Below are positions 1-9,955 of a stretch of 37,541 bases of DNA, piece after piece. Location of the stretch: the NCBI GenBank assembly GCA_002713405.1, contig PAST01000008.1, positions 43,710 to 81,250 on the forward strand. The letters are read 5' to 3'. The notes beneath the pieces were generated by a model. That model worked only from the letters and a program-made list of their open reading frames with translations. It searched no databases and was not told where the DNA came from. Source of the stretch: Crocinitomicaceae bacterium. Lineage in GTDB: Bacteria; Bacteroidota; Bacteroidia; Flavobacteriales_D; Parvicellaceae. The translations under genes were made by a program, and so were the position numbers. Numbering within the stretch: position 1 is the first letter of the stretch; the number at the start of each line of letters is the position of its first letter.

Positions 1-231
1 CTCATGAGAAATAATTAATTCTTGGTTTTTATTTACAACGACATCTAGCTCTATTCCATCAACTCCTAATAAAATTGCTTTTTTAAATCCTTTAATTGTA
101 TTTTCTGGGTAAATACCTCTGCATCCTCTATGACCAAAAATTTTATATTCATTTTGTCCCATTACAGCTAAACTTAATAGTAAAAAAAGTGTTATAATAA
201 AATATAATTTGAGATTTAAAAAAGTACCCAT
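1..231 (-). CDS. Glycerophosphodiester phosphodiesterase, N-terminal part (cut by window edge)
   Basis: The frame runs from an ATG at 231 off the left edge of the window, giving the first 77 residues. Residues 1 to about 25 are a signal peptide ending in a run of leucines and AVMGQ. After it comes the hallmark start of the GDPD TIM barrel: GHRGCRG, then PENT, then GVDGIELDV, then SHE at the edge. In this family the His and Arg of the GHRG motif and the Glu and Asp of the ELDV motif bind the catalytic metal and phosphate. Such enzymes hydrolyse glycerophosphodiesters to glycerol-3-phosphate and an alcohol, and the signal peptide places this one in the periplasm or outside the cell. It follows the 2321 aa gene on the same strand after 60 nt with no visible terminator, so it may be co-transcribed. 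The family call is firm; substrate and full length cannot be seen. Confidence 0.9.
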   Translation of the reverse strand, partial: MGTFLNLKLYFIITLFLLLSLAVMGQNEYKIFGHRGCRGIYPENTIKGFKKAILLGVDGIELDVVVNKNQELIISHE

Positions 232-291
232 AAGATTTTTAATTAATTCTAATTAAGGATAGATTTCTTATTTTAAATGTTATAAATTTTA

Positions 292-3200
292 TTATCTCAT
301 AAGATTTAAACTTCCTTCAAATTTTTTGTCTTTAATGGTAAGGGTATAAAAATAGGTTCCTGTAGGAGTTTTACTACCAACACTATTTTTACCATCCCAC
401 TTCAAATTATTTCCAGTTGAAAAATATATTATTTGACCCCACCTATTGTATATTGTTAGTTCAGCACATTTTTCTACCTTTTCTGGTATTTCAATAGTGA
501 ATTCATCATTCATATCATCTTCATTAGGTGTAAAAACATTTGGTTTTCTAACTTCTCCAAGCCAATCATCAAAATTTAACTCAACACCACTGTAGGTAAA
601 GCTTGATATACATCCGTTGGTATCTTTTACAAATAAGCTTCCATAATAATCAGAATCGAAAGGAAAGATTTTAACTACCTCATTATTTATTGAACTATCA
701 GAGTCACTAAATAACCAATAAAAATCAAGTTCTGTTTCTGAAGTATTGTAATAAGTTACTTCTATTCCATCACAGCCTGGCTCAATAACTGTATCAAAAG
801 TCGCTTCTATTAAAGGTATTTCAATATTTAAAGTATCAACTAAAGCACACCCATTTGAATTTGTTAGATTTACTAAGTAGGAGGTACTTGAATTTGGAGA
901 TAAAATCGGATTACCAATATTCGGATTTGAAACACCAACTGAAGGAGTCCAATTAATTGTTGATGGTAAATCTCCATAAATATTTGGTTGATATGAATCA
1001 CCATTACAAATTACTGTATCATTTGATGTGTTAGCAAGAAATAAAAATACTTTAACAGAATCATAACCAATACAGCCATTACTATCAGTTACTTCAACTA
1101 TAAACTCTATATCGTCATCTGGGAAAGCGAGTGGAGAAGCAACAAATGGACGGTTTATGTATAGGCTGTCCAACCAAACGTAGCTAACTCCACCCGAAGC
1201 TTGAAGTGGAATAGGAACGTTAGCACAAGTGTCAATATCAGCACCTGCATTTGCTATAACATTTGCAAATACATCAACTAGTACTGTATCAAAATTTATA
1301 CATCCAAATGCATCTGTCACCTTAAGAATATAACTAGTTGAGGAACTTGGAGAAGAAATTGGATTGTAGATATTTGGATCTGAAAGAGTCGTTGTATTTA
1401 TCCATTCTGGGATGTTTCCACCTGAACCATTTAATTGTAAAGAAATACCGGGACATGTAGCTGTATCATCCCCAGCATCAGCTAATGGTAGCGAGATTAC
1501 AGTTATAAATAAAGAATCCATATTTGAGCAACCGTTAAGATCTGTTGCTGTTACAAAATATGAATAACTAGAATCTGGGAAAGCTATTGGATTGAATATC
1601 GAATCATTAGACAAATTTGTGTTAGGGGACCAGTTGTAATTTGTTACTAATGCAGAACCAGAAGCATTAAGCATTATTGAATCCCCAAAACATAAACTAT
1701 CAATAGCGTTAATGGTCACATTTGGTAAAGAATAAATGCTAACACCAATGGTATCGTAATAGGTACAGTTTAAGGTATCTGTTAGAGCTAATATGTAATT
1801 AGTATCTGTTAGGGAGTACACTGAAGGATTATAAATATTAGTACTAGAAATTGCATAATTTGGAGACCAAGAGTAAGAATAGTTTTGATCAACTGGAGAT
1901 GAAAGTTCAATACTGTCATTTATGCAATAAAATAAGTCTGCTCCTAAATCAAAATTTGGTAGTTGTTTAATATTAATAATTGTTGTATCAATTATATAAC
2001 ATCCATTGGAATCAAATATTGAAACTTCAAAAAGTGTTGTTTCACTGGGAGATACAATTGGATTGGCAGAATATTCATTTAAAAGAATGGTGTCTCCTTG
2101 TGAATTCGTGATTGGACTCCACAAATAGGAACTACCTCCATAAACAGATAAGGACGTACTTTCTCCAAAACATATTGAAGTGTCAATTGATGAATTTCCC
2201 ACAACATCACTGAAAAAGTCTACAAATACAGAATCAATTCCTGTACAAGTATCATTAGTTGTTTCAACTCTAAACCAAGTTGGCATACTAGGTTGAGATG
2301 TTGGATTTGCATTGGTTTGCCCATTTATAGTAGATAAAGAAGTCCATAGGTAAGAAGATCCAAAAGGAGCAGTTGGGTTACCACCTAAGACTACAATACT
2401 AGTACCACATATATTTATTGTGTCTAAACCAGCATCTGTTGGAACATTTGATTCAACTTTAAGAAAGATGGTATCATAATTTACACAATTATTTATATCA
2501 ATAACTTCAACTACATATGTTTCATCGTCAAATGGACTAGCTGTAGGTGTTCCAATTGAAGAGCTAAGTGTAGAATCTGGAAACCAGTTGAAATTCGTAC
2601 CACCAGTTGCAGACAAAGTCAAAGATCCTCCAGGGCATATCCATAAATCTTCTCCAGCATCAGCGATAGGTAAATTCAAAATATTAATTTTAATAGTATC
2701 TGTATTTATGCAAAAGTTAGCATCAATTCCTGAAACAACGTAATTTATAGTGTCTTCAGGCCAAACATTTATAGTACTAGAATTAGTAGATGAAATATTT
2801 ATATTTGGACTCCACTGATAATTAACCGCTCCAAAAACACTAATTTGTGCAGTATCTCCTGAACAAATATTTTGATTATTACCAGCGTCTAATATAGGTA
2901 AACTATTAACTTGAATATTTATCTCAGCTGTATCAATACAATTATTAATTCCAGTAACAATTACTTCATAAATTGAATTTAAAGAAGGCCAAATTTCCGG
3001 ATTTGATATATTAATATTGCTAATTGAATCTTGATTTAACCACAGGTAAGAGGCGCCACCACTAGCAGTAATAATTATGCTGTCTCCATAACAAATAGAT
3101 GAGTCATTGGAAGTAGATATTAATGGTAAATCATTTACTAAAACTTGGATTGTATCTTGGTTAGAACAATTATTTGAATCTGTTCCAGAGACTATATAAT

Positions 3201-6200
3201 CTGTTAGACTTACGGGATAAACAATAGGGTTTGAAATGGTATTACTATTAATATTATTATTTGGAGTCCATAGATAATTATCAGCTCCAATAACTGAGAG
3301 TTGTACTGAATCTCCAATACAAATTGTCTCATCTTGACCAGCATCAATTATAGGTAGACTTAGAATATTTATTGTAAGAGTATCTTGATTGGTACAGTTA
3401 TTTGTGTCAGTACCTACTACAATATAGTCTTGAGTTGTTATAGCCTCGAAAAGTATTCCGTCCGTAATGCCATTATTCCAAGAATAGCTCACGGAACTTC
3501 CTGATGCGCTTAATAAAGTAGAGTCTCTAAAACAAATATTTTGATCTATTCCAGCATTAATATTTGGTTTAGGATTTACAATTATAGTTACTTCTGCAGT
3601 ATCAGAACAAGTGTTTAGATCACTGGCTAAAACTTTATATGTTGTGGTAGAATTTGGCCAAACTTGAGGATTACTTATGTTTGTATTGGATATATTATTA
3701 GTTGTCAGCCAATTAAAAGTATTAGCTCCAAAAACTTCAATTTGAATAGTGTCTCCATCACATATTACAGAATTATTAGATGTAGTAAGTATAGGTAAGG
3801 GATTTACATTAATGTTGATAGTGTCTTTATTAGAGCAATTGTTTAAATCAGTTCCTGTGACAATATATTCTGTGAGAATTATTGGATATGCAAAAGGGTT
3901 TGAAATTGTATTGTTATTGATGTCATTATTTGGAGTCCATAAATAATTATTAGCACCAGTTACTAAAAGTTGTACCGAATCTCCAATACAAATTGTTTCA
4001 TCTTGCCCAGCATCAATTATAGGCAAACTTAAGGAGTTAATTGTGACGGTATCTTGATTGTTACAATTATTTAAGTCCGTTCCAGATAAAATATAGTCTT
4101 GGGTAATAACGGATTGAAATAAAACTCCATCTAATATTCCATTATTCCAACTGTAGCTCACTGCATTTCCAGAAGCATTTAGTAAAGTAGAATCCCCAAA
4201 GCAGACATCCTGATCTAATCCAGCATTAATTGTTGGTTTAGGATTTACTGTTATGGTAATTTCAGCAGTATCAGCACAGGTATTAATATCTGCTGCTAAA
4301 ACTCTATAAGTAGTAGTAGTATTAGGCCATACTTGTGGATTGCTAACTGTAGAATTAGAAATATTATTAGCTGTCAACCAGTTGAAAGAATTACCTCCAA
4401 AAACTTCAATTTGAATAGTATCTCCTTCACAAATTATAGCATCACTAGATGTTGATAGAATGGGTAGGGGATTAATTTCAATTGAGATAGTATCATTTTT
4501 AGTGCATCCATTTGCTAAACTACCAATTAAAATATAAGTTGTATTCACTGTTGGAATCGCCCATGGGTTAGATATGTTTGAAGCACTCAAAAAAGTACTA
4601 GGAGTCCATAAATAGTTGTCTGCACCTGAAGCCTGCAATTGTACAGAGTCATTTATACATAGATTTATATCATTGCCAGCATCAGTTGAAGGCGATGACA
4701 ATCCATTTATTAAAACTGTATCTGTGTTAACACATCCGTCAGAAGATGTTCCTGTTAAAATATAGCTTTGTGAGTTAGTAACTTCAAAAATTTGTCCATT
4801 AATAATACTATTATTCCAATCAAAATTTGGTGCATTACCAGTTGCGTTTAGTGTTACTGAATCTCCAATACAAACTATTTGATCACTACCTGCATTTACT
4901 GTAGGTAAATTGTTAACTGTAATCTGAAAAGTATCTTTTACAAAACAGCCAAAACTATTAGTTCCTGTAAAATAATATGTGGTTGTAACTGTAGGGTTTA
5001 ATGCAGGTATTTCTAAAGTAGAAATATCTGGAATCCAAGAATAATTATCAGTTATTATAGGCGCAGATACAAATGCAGTATCTCCAATACATATTTCATA
5101 ATCAGGAATTGGATTAAATATTCCTGATCCAGGAATAGGGTTTACTGTGACAACTAGAGAATCTTCTGCTTGACAATTATTGCTAGAAGTAAATTGAACG
5201 TTATATTGTGTAGTTAAATCTGGCCAAACTTGCGTAGAAGCTAAATTTGTTTGTGAAATATTAATATTAGGGGACCATGAAAAATTTGTTCCAGTTCCAA
5301 TAGCATTTAAGGAAACTGTATCACCAACACAGATAGTTACGTCATTTCCTGCATCAATGTTTCCGACATCAACAGTTACTTTAACACTATCTCCACCAAT
5401 ACAAGATGTTCCTCTTTGAACCAACAAATAGTAAGATGTTGTTACAGTTGGTTTGACCCAAGTAGACATATTGTTAGGATTGGAGACGTTGGTATTAGGC
5501 TGCCATAACGAAATATAACCAGGTAGAGCTGTTGTAGTTCCATTAAGCAATACACTATCTCCAAGACAAATATTAACATCATTACCAGCGTCTACGATAG
5601 GAGCAGGAGTAATAGTGGTATTTATTAAGATTGGGTCAGATTCGCACCCAAATTGATTTACAGCTTTGAGAAATACACTACCAGTCCCTGGAGCTGTCCA
5701 AAGTATCTTTGCACTGTCTCCATAATTTTGAGTAATTATACCATTTGCTGAGACATCCCAAGTATAACCTGAAATATTTGGGTTGTTATCTGTTGTATAT
5801 GTAGCTTCAGCATTTTGACACTCAATTAATGAACCATAAATATTTACTGGTGGATTTGTTTTATTGACGGTTATATCATAGACAACATCAGTTGTTTTAG
5901 GTGGACAACCTCTGTCAGAAACGGATGCAGAAAAAAAGTATGGAAGAGCTTGAGCTTGTCCGCATCCGGTACTCCATGTAAATGTTGTTCCTACTGTGTC
6001 AACTCCGTTAATCGGATCACTATATAATGTGTCATAATATCCACCTGCTTGAGCTTCTGGAGATGTTAATGTTGAATCAAAAATTTGTCCGTTAACTCTT
6101 AGAGTTAAACTATCTGCTGGTGTATCTGGATCAAAAAATCCGAAATTAAAAGATATATTATCACCTTCTTCAACTGAAAATGATGTATTAGTTGATCCTG

Positions 6201-7257
6201 CTGCAGGATTTAAATTTGGAGCATTATTTGGAGGACAAGCAATAACATTTAGCTGCACTTCTCTAGTAGATATTCCAATTAAAGTTCCATTTCTGTATTC
6301 TTTAATCATTAATCCAACTACATATTTTCCTTGATTATTAGATTTATATTTTGTTAATCCGTTAGAAGCTGATATGTAGTAATAACCAGAAGGTCCAAAT
6401 GGCTGTTGATATGAATACCCCCCAGCATATGTGACTTCTTCAATTGGCAATTGAAATGTATTTGGATACCATGTTAAACTATTTCCTGGACCAGCTCCAG
6501 CACCAGGTGTGCTAACATTATTAGAACCTCCCCATCCCCCAGCATGATTTCCATCTAATGGAGCTGTGAAACTAAAAAGAAGTTCATCCCCATCAGGATC
6601 ATTTGCTGTATTTAAAAAGGTAGTAGTATCACCAGAACAAATGAAAGGAACTGGATTATCTGTAAATATTGGACTATCATTTTCGTATCCATAAGGTGGA
6701 ATATAAGCATAAAAAGCCATTCCTGCTAGACCGGGATCTTGGATGTTGTCTATTCCATTAGCTCCTCCATTTCTACAACAAGCCTCATGAATTAAAAAGT
6801 AGCCTCCTATCACAGGTTGGCCAGTTGATGGGTTTATAGGTGCTAAATCAATTTGTCCAATGTAAAGTACGGTATAAACGCAAGTTGAAGTTCCAACACT
6901 ACATCCACTTGGATTATTAGGGGTAACTTCAAAATATTCTTGAACAGTAGAATTGTAAACCATATCAACATCAGTAGATCCATATTTAGGATAATTTACT
7001 GCAGTTGATGGCAAAATATTAGTAGGGTCATTGTGAGCATAAACTGCAACTGACATATTTGTTGGAATTCCTGGTGGTTGCCAATTTGAGTTGGACCCGC
7101 AATCAAAGTAGTAGTTTAATTTTAGAGTGTACCTAAAGTCACCATTAGGTTGAACCCCTGCAAACTCATAAGCTAGATTTCCTCCAACAAGATGGGTTGC
7201 AAAATAATTCCCTAAAAAAAGAATATTTAGTAATAATAAAAGTACTATTCTAATCAT
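292..7257 (-). CDS. Giant modular surface protein with about 21 Ig-like repeats and T9SS type B C-terminal domain
   Basis: This 2321-residue exported protein has a signal peptide at residues 1-20, followed by ATHLVGGNLAY, an N-terminus also seen in the 1374 aa protein of this window. Residues 20-340 form an N-terminal domain with a CCRN motif and a DPDGDELLFSF segment. Residues 345-550 hold two further beta-domains. From about residue 552 to 2149 there are about 21 Ig-like repeats of 71-80 residues. Most have a DAG..xxIC.GDS start, a central W.P segment and an NC..DTI end, with two cysteines that could pair. A PKD-like domain follows (about 2150-2235). Residues 2240-2321 are a type B sorting domain (NVFTPNEDDMNDEF, then IYNRWGQIIY, then WDGK). 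Such proteins cross the outer membrane by T9SS; SprB-type relatives act as gliding or attachment adhesins. The adhesin role is inference. The gene starts 9 nt after the 851 aa gene. Confidence 0.9.
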   Translation of the reverse strand: MIRIVLLLLLNILFLGNYFATHLVGGNLAYEFAGVQPNGDFRYTLKLNYYFDCGSNSNWQPPGIPTNMSVAVYAHNDPTNILPSTAVNYPKYGSTDVDMVYNSTVQEYFEVTPNNPSGCSVGTSTCVYTVLYIGQIDLAPINPSTGQPVIGGYFLIHEACCRNGGANGIDNIQDPGLAGMAFYAYIPPYGYENDSPIFTDNPVPFICSGDTTTFLNTANDPDGDELLFSFTAPLDGNHAGGWGGSNNVSTPGAGAGPGNSLTWYPNTFQLPIEEVTYAGGYSYQQPFGPSGYYYISASNGLTKYKSNNQGKYVVGLMIKEYRNGTLIGISTREVQLNVIACPPNNAPNLNPAAGSTNTSFSVEEGDNISFNFGFFDPDTPADSLTLRVNGQIFDSTLTSPEAQAGGYYDTLYSDPINGVDTVGTTFTWSTGCGQAQALPYFFSASVSDRGCPPKTTDVVYDITVNKTNPPVNIYGSLIECQNAEATYTTDNNPNISGYTWDVSANGIITQNYGDSAKILWTAPGTGSVFLKAVNQFGCESDPILINTTITPAPIVDAGNDVNICLGDSVLLNGTTTALPGYISLWQPNTNVSNPNNMSTWVKPTVTTSYYLLVQRGTSCIGGDSVKVTVDVGNIDAGNDVTICVGDTVSLNAIGTGTNFSWSPNINISQTNLASTQVWPDLTTQYNVQFTSSNNCQAEDSLVVTVNPIPGSGIFNPIPDYEICIGDTAFVSAPIITDNYSWIPDISTLEIPALNPTVTTTYYFTGTNSFGCFVKDTFQITVNNLPTVNAGSDQIVCIGDSVTLNATGNAPNFDWNNSIINGQIFEVTNSQSYILTGTSSDGCVNTDTVLINGLSSPSTDAGNDINLCINDSVQLQASGADNYLWTPSTFLSASNISNPWAIPTVNTTYILIGSLANGCTKNDTISIEINPLPILSTSSDAIICEGDTIQIEVFGGNSFNWLTANNISNSTVSNPQVWPNTTTTYRVLAADINTCADTAEITITVNPKPTINAGLDQDVCFGDSTLLNASGNAVSYSWNNGILDGVLFQSVITQDYILSGTDLNNCNNQDTVTINSLSLPIIDAGQDETICIGDSVQLLVTGANNYLWTPNNDINNNTISNPFAYPIILTEYIVTGTDLNNCSNKDTININVNPLPILTTSNNSVICDGDTIQIEVFGANTFNWLTTNNISNTNISNPQVWPNSTTTYKVLASDLNTCSDTAEVTIIVNPKPNINAGIDQNICFRDSTLLSASGSSVSYSWNNGITDGILFEAITTQDYIVVGTDTNNCTNQDTLTINILSLPIIDAGQDETICIGDSVQLSVIGADNYLWTPNNNINSNTISNPIVYPVSLTDYIVSGTDSNNCSNQDTIQVLVNDLPLISTSNDSSICYGDSIIITASGGASYLWLNQDSISNINISNPEIWPSLNSIYEVIVTGINNCIDTAEINIQVNSLPILDAGNNQNICSGDTAQISVFGAVNYQWSPNINISSTNSSTINVWPEDTINYVVSGIDANFCINTDTIKINILNLPIADAGEDLWICPGGSLTLSATGGTNFNWFPDSTLSSSIGTPTASPFDDETYVVEVIDINNCVNYDTIFLKVESNVPTDAGLDTINICGTSIVVLGGNPTAPFGSSYLWTSLSTINGQTNANPTSQPSMPTWFRVETTNDTCTGIDSVFVDFFSDVVGNSSIDTSICFGESTSLSVYGGSSYLWSPITNSQGDTILLNEYSANPIVSPSETTLFEVSIFDSNGCYIIDTTIINIKQLPNFDLGADLFYCINDSIELSSPVDQNYSYSWSPNYAISSTNIYNPSVYSLTDTNYILALTDTLNCTYYDTIGVSIYSLPNVTINAIDSLCFGDSIMLNASGSALVTNYNWSPNTNLSNDSIFNPIAFPDSSYSYFVTATDLNGCSNMDSLFITVISLPLADAGDDTATCPGISLQLNGSGGNIPEWINTTTLSDPNIYNPISSPSSSTSYILKVTDAFGCINFDTVLVDVFANVIANAGADIDTCANVPIPLQASGGVSYVWLDSLYINRPFVASPLAFPDDDIEFIVEVTDSNGCIGYDSVKVFLFLANTSNDTVICNGDSYQPNIYGDLPSTINWTPSVGVSNPNIGNPILSPNSSTSYLVNLTNSNGCALVDTLNIEIPLIEATFDTVIEPGCDGIEVTYYNTSETELDFYWLFSDSDSSINNEVVKIFPFDSDYYGSLFVKDTNGCISSFTYSGVELNFDDWLGEVRKPNVFTPNEDDMNDEFTIEIPEKVEKCAELTIYNRWGQIIYFSTGNNLKWDGKNSVGSKTPTGTYFYTLTIKDKKFEGSLNLMR
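2896..4902 (-). repeat. Three tandem copies of a 669-nt (223-residue) three-domain unit
   Basis: Inside the 2321 aa protein (residues 786-1454) Ig-like repeats recur in the fixed order C-A-B. C is 71 residues with NAG.DQ and SWNNG; A is 76 residues with IGDSVQL and YLWTP; B is 76 residues with GDTIQIEVFG and FNWLT. Copies run 4902-4234, 4233-3565 and 3564-2896, each exactly 669 nt, which I checked by placing the first codon of each C repeat and by counting residues in the first copy. The middle and last copies look most alike. The arrangement implies duplication of whole three-domain blocks. Confidence 0.85.
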
Positions 7258-7266
7258 TTTTAAAAA

Positions 7267-9822
7267 TTATTTACAAACAATTTTTTTAGTAATAATATTT
7301 CCATTTTCAAGTGATATTTTTAAAAAATAAACACCAGATGGATTTTCAGAAATATTAATTTCAGCAAAATTAGTATTTAGTTCAATTGTTTTAATTTGAC
7401 TTCCAAGGATATCCAAAACTTCAATTTTTACAATCTTTTTTGTACTTTGAGTACTGAAAATTTTATTATTAGGATTTGGATATACACTTACATTTTCAGA
7501 GTATAATTTAGTAATAATGTTTGTGGTGCTACTTAATGGCCCAATCCAATTGCTACTATTATTACTACAATTTGACTGAACATAAAAATCATAGCTAATT
7601 GAATCTTCAAGACCTGTAACAAAATAATTGTTAACAAAAATATTATTTACAGTAACACCAAGCCCACTAAAAACACCAAAACCTTCAGGACCATATCTTA
7701 TATTCCATGAATCTTCGTTACCACCAGCTTGCCAGTTTAATTCTACAGAAGTATTAGATGTTTGACCTATGACAATATTACTAGGGTCTTCGCATGTTGC
7801 TACTATTATTGCATAGTCTTCTACTTGTCCTCGGTTAACATTATCTGTTGGTCCATTATTATTGCCTACTTCATCACTAGATATTCGTAGCCTGATGGGT
7901 GTGTTTACTACAATATTTGATGGAATTTGAACTATTGATACTGGATCAAATTGATTAATTTTTTCCATAACTTTTTCGTTATTAGAAAAAACTCCATCAT
8001 TGTTATAATCAATCCATGCTCGTGTATCTTGAGAATTAGTTGGGCCAGTATATATTCTCAGTGCATAATTTGTTCCAGGTTCTACAGATGCTTGGAGTTC
8101 ACAAGAATAATCTACATATCCATCAATTCCATCTAGAGAAGGATTGTTCAGATTAGAAAATTGTACTCTTGAAATCCCATAATCGCAACAATAGCTAGTT
8201 GTTATTGGATTAGGACCAGCAGATAAAACCAAGTTTGTTGAATCAATTTCTATGTATTGAGTAAAAGTTATCGAATCACTTCCATAAAAGTTGCTTGATA
8301 TAAGAGTAACATCATAAATTCCATTATTAATGTAGTCATGAGTTGGGTTTTGAGAAATTGAAGTATTTCCATCACCAAAATCCCAGAACCATGCATAAGG
8401 AACATTTGTGGATAAATCTGAAAATTCAACAATGCCATCACATGAATAATTTATATTACTTTCAAAATCAGCAATCGGTGGGCTAAAGTTGTATGCTAAA
8501 TATATAGTGTAATCTTCTGCTTGCCCATATACTGGGTCTGTGCATGGATTTAATTGTCCAGAAAAAGAAGCATCCGACATAATTCGTAATCTTAGAGGAG
8601 TGTTAACGACCCCAAAAGAGGGAATTGAAACTGTTGCAGAAGTAGAGTCACCACTGACTAAATTTGAGACAATTTGCTCTGTAGAAGTTTCAAAAACTCC
8701 ATTGTTATTGAAATCTATCCATGCAAAAAAGTTCTGTGGAATTAAAGAAATATGAGTAGCGCTCAAATTATAAGTTTGGCCAATATAAAATAATGAGGAA
8801 TCACATGTAAAATCTGAATATCCTTCTACAGAAGAGCCTGATATATTACTCAGATTTCCGAAATTAAATTCTGTAATACCGTAGTTGCCAATAGATCCAG
8901 CAATTCCCGTGGTTGGTGTGCAAGAAGGGGCTATTGGAGGAGTATTGGCTAAATTTACTTGAATTAAATTACTGTAAGTTATAGTGTCGCTTCCAAATGA
9001 ATTGGATGTAATAAGTTCAACAGTATAATTACCCGATGAATTATAGGAATGTGTAGGGTTCTGTTGAGTTGATGTATTGCCATCTCCAAAATTCCAGAAC
9101 CAATTATTTGGAGAATTAGATGTTTGATCGTAAAAGTTAACTAAACCGCTACATGTACTAGTTCCACTAGTTGAGAAATCTGATATTGGTGGACTATTAG
9201 GATCAACCCATGAAAATCTAATATTAGGTTTTTGAGTTTCTACACCATTTATCCAATTTGAATTACAGGGTGATGAATTATCTCTTCTTCTATATATTAA
9301 AGAATTATAGGCGTAATTGGTCATATTCATTATTGCGTTCTGTGACCAACTATTATTATAAAAACAAGTTTGTATTACAATATTTGATGTTCCGTCCCAA
9401 TAAAAAGGGGAAGAAAAATTATGCTGATTCCATCCGATTTGATCTGTGTAAGATGCAGGTCCAAAGTATGTAGCTAAATTATTATTACTCCAGGTACTCA
9501 AAGATTGTTGTGTCGTGGATTTCATTTCAATTTCAAACCCATTTAAAACATTGCCACTGTTAGAAACTATGTCAAATGCTAATCCAGTAATATTTCCTGC
9601 AGAAATCCCTGCTGATTGAAGTTCAGTTGCTTTAACTAAAATTTGATGCTTAACTCCTCTGAAAAAATTACCGTATATGGACGGAAACGAAGAATTAGTG
9701 TTCTGTAAATTGTTAGTTCCAACGTAGTGATAAGTAGCCTGAGAATAATAATTCCCTAAGGATAAGCCAAAAGTAAGGCAAAAGAGAGTTAAATGTTTAG
9801 CAAAGATGTTAAATAACTTCAT
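7267..9822 (-). CDS. Secreted multidomain protein: WDG module, two PKD-GEVED pairs, fibronectin III, T9SS type A sorting domain
   Basis: This is an 851-residue exported protein with a signal peptide at residues 1-29. Residues 31-207 are a beta-rich module with VKATELQSAG and FYWDGTSNIVIQTCF, also found inside the 1374 aa protein. Two PKD-GEVED pairs follow: PKD domains at 213-290 and 450-527 (both with FGDGNTS and QNPTH.Y), and GEVED domains at about 300-443 and 545-676 (with FAWIDFNNNGVF or RAWIDYNNDGVF, and GQAEDY or GQVEDY). A fibronectin type III-like domain lies at 677-767. The end (about 776-851) is a type A T9SS sorting domain: VYPNPNN, then VLDILG, then SGVYFLKI and a basic tail. Type A domains direct cargo to the surface or the medium. 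No enzyme domain is visible, so binding or adhesion is likely but inferred. It is the first gene of a unit with the 2321 aa protein, 9 nt downstream. Confidence 0.9.
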   Translation of the reverse strand: MKLFNIFAKHLTLFCLTFGLSLGNYYSQATYHYVGTNNLQNTNSSFPSIYGNFFRGVKHQILVKATELQSAGISAGNITGLAFDIVSNSGNVLNGFEIEMKSTTQQSLSTWSNNNLATYFGPASYTDQIGWNQHNFSSPFYWDGTSNIVIQTCFYNNSWSQNAIMNMTNYAYNSLIYRRRDNSSPCNSNWINGVETQKPNIRFSWVDPNSPPISDFSTSGTSTCSGLVNFYDQTSNSPNNWFWNFGDGNTSTQQNPTHSYNSSGNYTVELITSNSFGSDTITYSNLIQVNLANTPPIAPSCTPTTGIAGSIGNYGITEFNFGNLSNISGSSVEGYSDFTCDSSLFYIGQTYNLSATHISLIPQNFFAWIDFNNNGVFETSTEQIVSNLVSGDSTSATVSIPSFGVVNTPLRLRIMSDASFSGQLNPCTDPVYGQAEDYTIYLAYNFSPPIADFESNINYSCDGIVEFSDLSTNVPYAWFWDFGDGNTSISQNPTHDYINNGIYDVTLISSNFYGSDSITFTQYIEIDSTNLVLSAGPNPITTSYCCDYGISRVQFSNLNNPSLDGIDGYVDYSCELQASVEPGTNYALRIYTGPTNSQDTRAWIDYNNDGVFSNNEKVMEKINQFDPVSIVQIPSNIVVNTPIRLRISSDEVGNNNGPTDNVNRGQVEDYAIIVATCEDPSNIVIGQTSNTSVELNWQAGGNEDSWNIRYGPEGFGVFSGLGVTVNNIFVNNYFVTGLEDSISYDFYVQSNCSNNSSNWIGPLSSTTNIITKLYSENVSVYPNPNNKIFSTQSTKKIVKIEVLDILGSQIKTIELNTNFAEINISENPSGVYFLKISLENGNIITKKIVCK

Positions 9823-9887
9823 AATGAATAATTACGTAAATATAATAAAATTTAATTTTTGTTTAGCTTTTAAACACCGAAACTAAA

Positions 9888-9895
9888 CAAAACTA
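9888..9895 (-). promoter_or_regulatory. Possible -7 box for the 851 aa / 2321 aa unit
   Basis: Read on the minus strand this is TAGTTTTG, a full match to the Bacteroidota TAnnTTTG -7 element. It lies about 65 nt upstream of the start at 9822, in the 133-nt AT-rich gap behind the SurA-like gene. No clear TTG -33 element sits at the expected distance, so the call is weak. Confidence 0.25.
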
Positions 9896-9955
9896 AAAAT
9901 AACTTTAAAAAATAAAGCTATTTAAAAGTAAAAAGGTTGGATCTAAACGGTAAAA

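Noticed and set aside
292-7257. Periodic DNA pattern at first sight like a CRISPR or satellite array
   Set aside because: The period is about 225 nt, the repeats diverge at codon level and translate into Ig-like domains with conserved cysteines, so it is a coding repeat.
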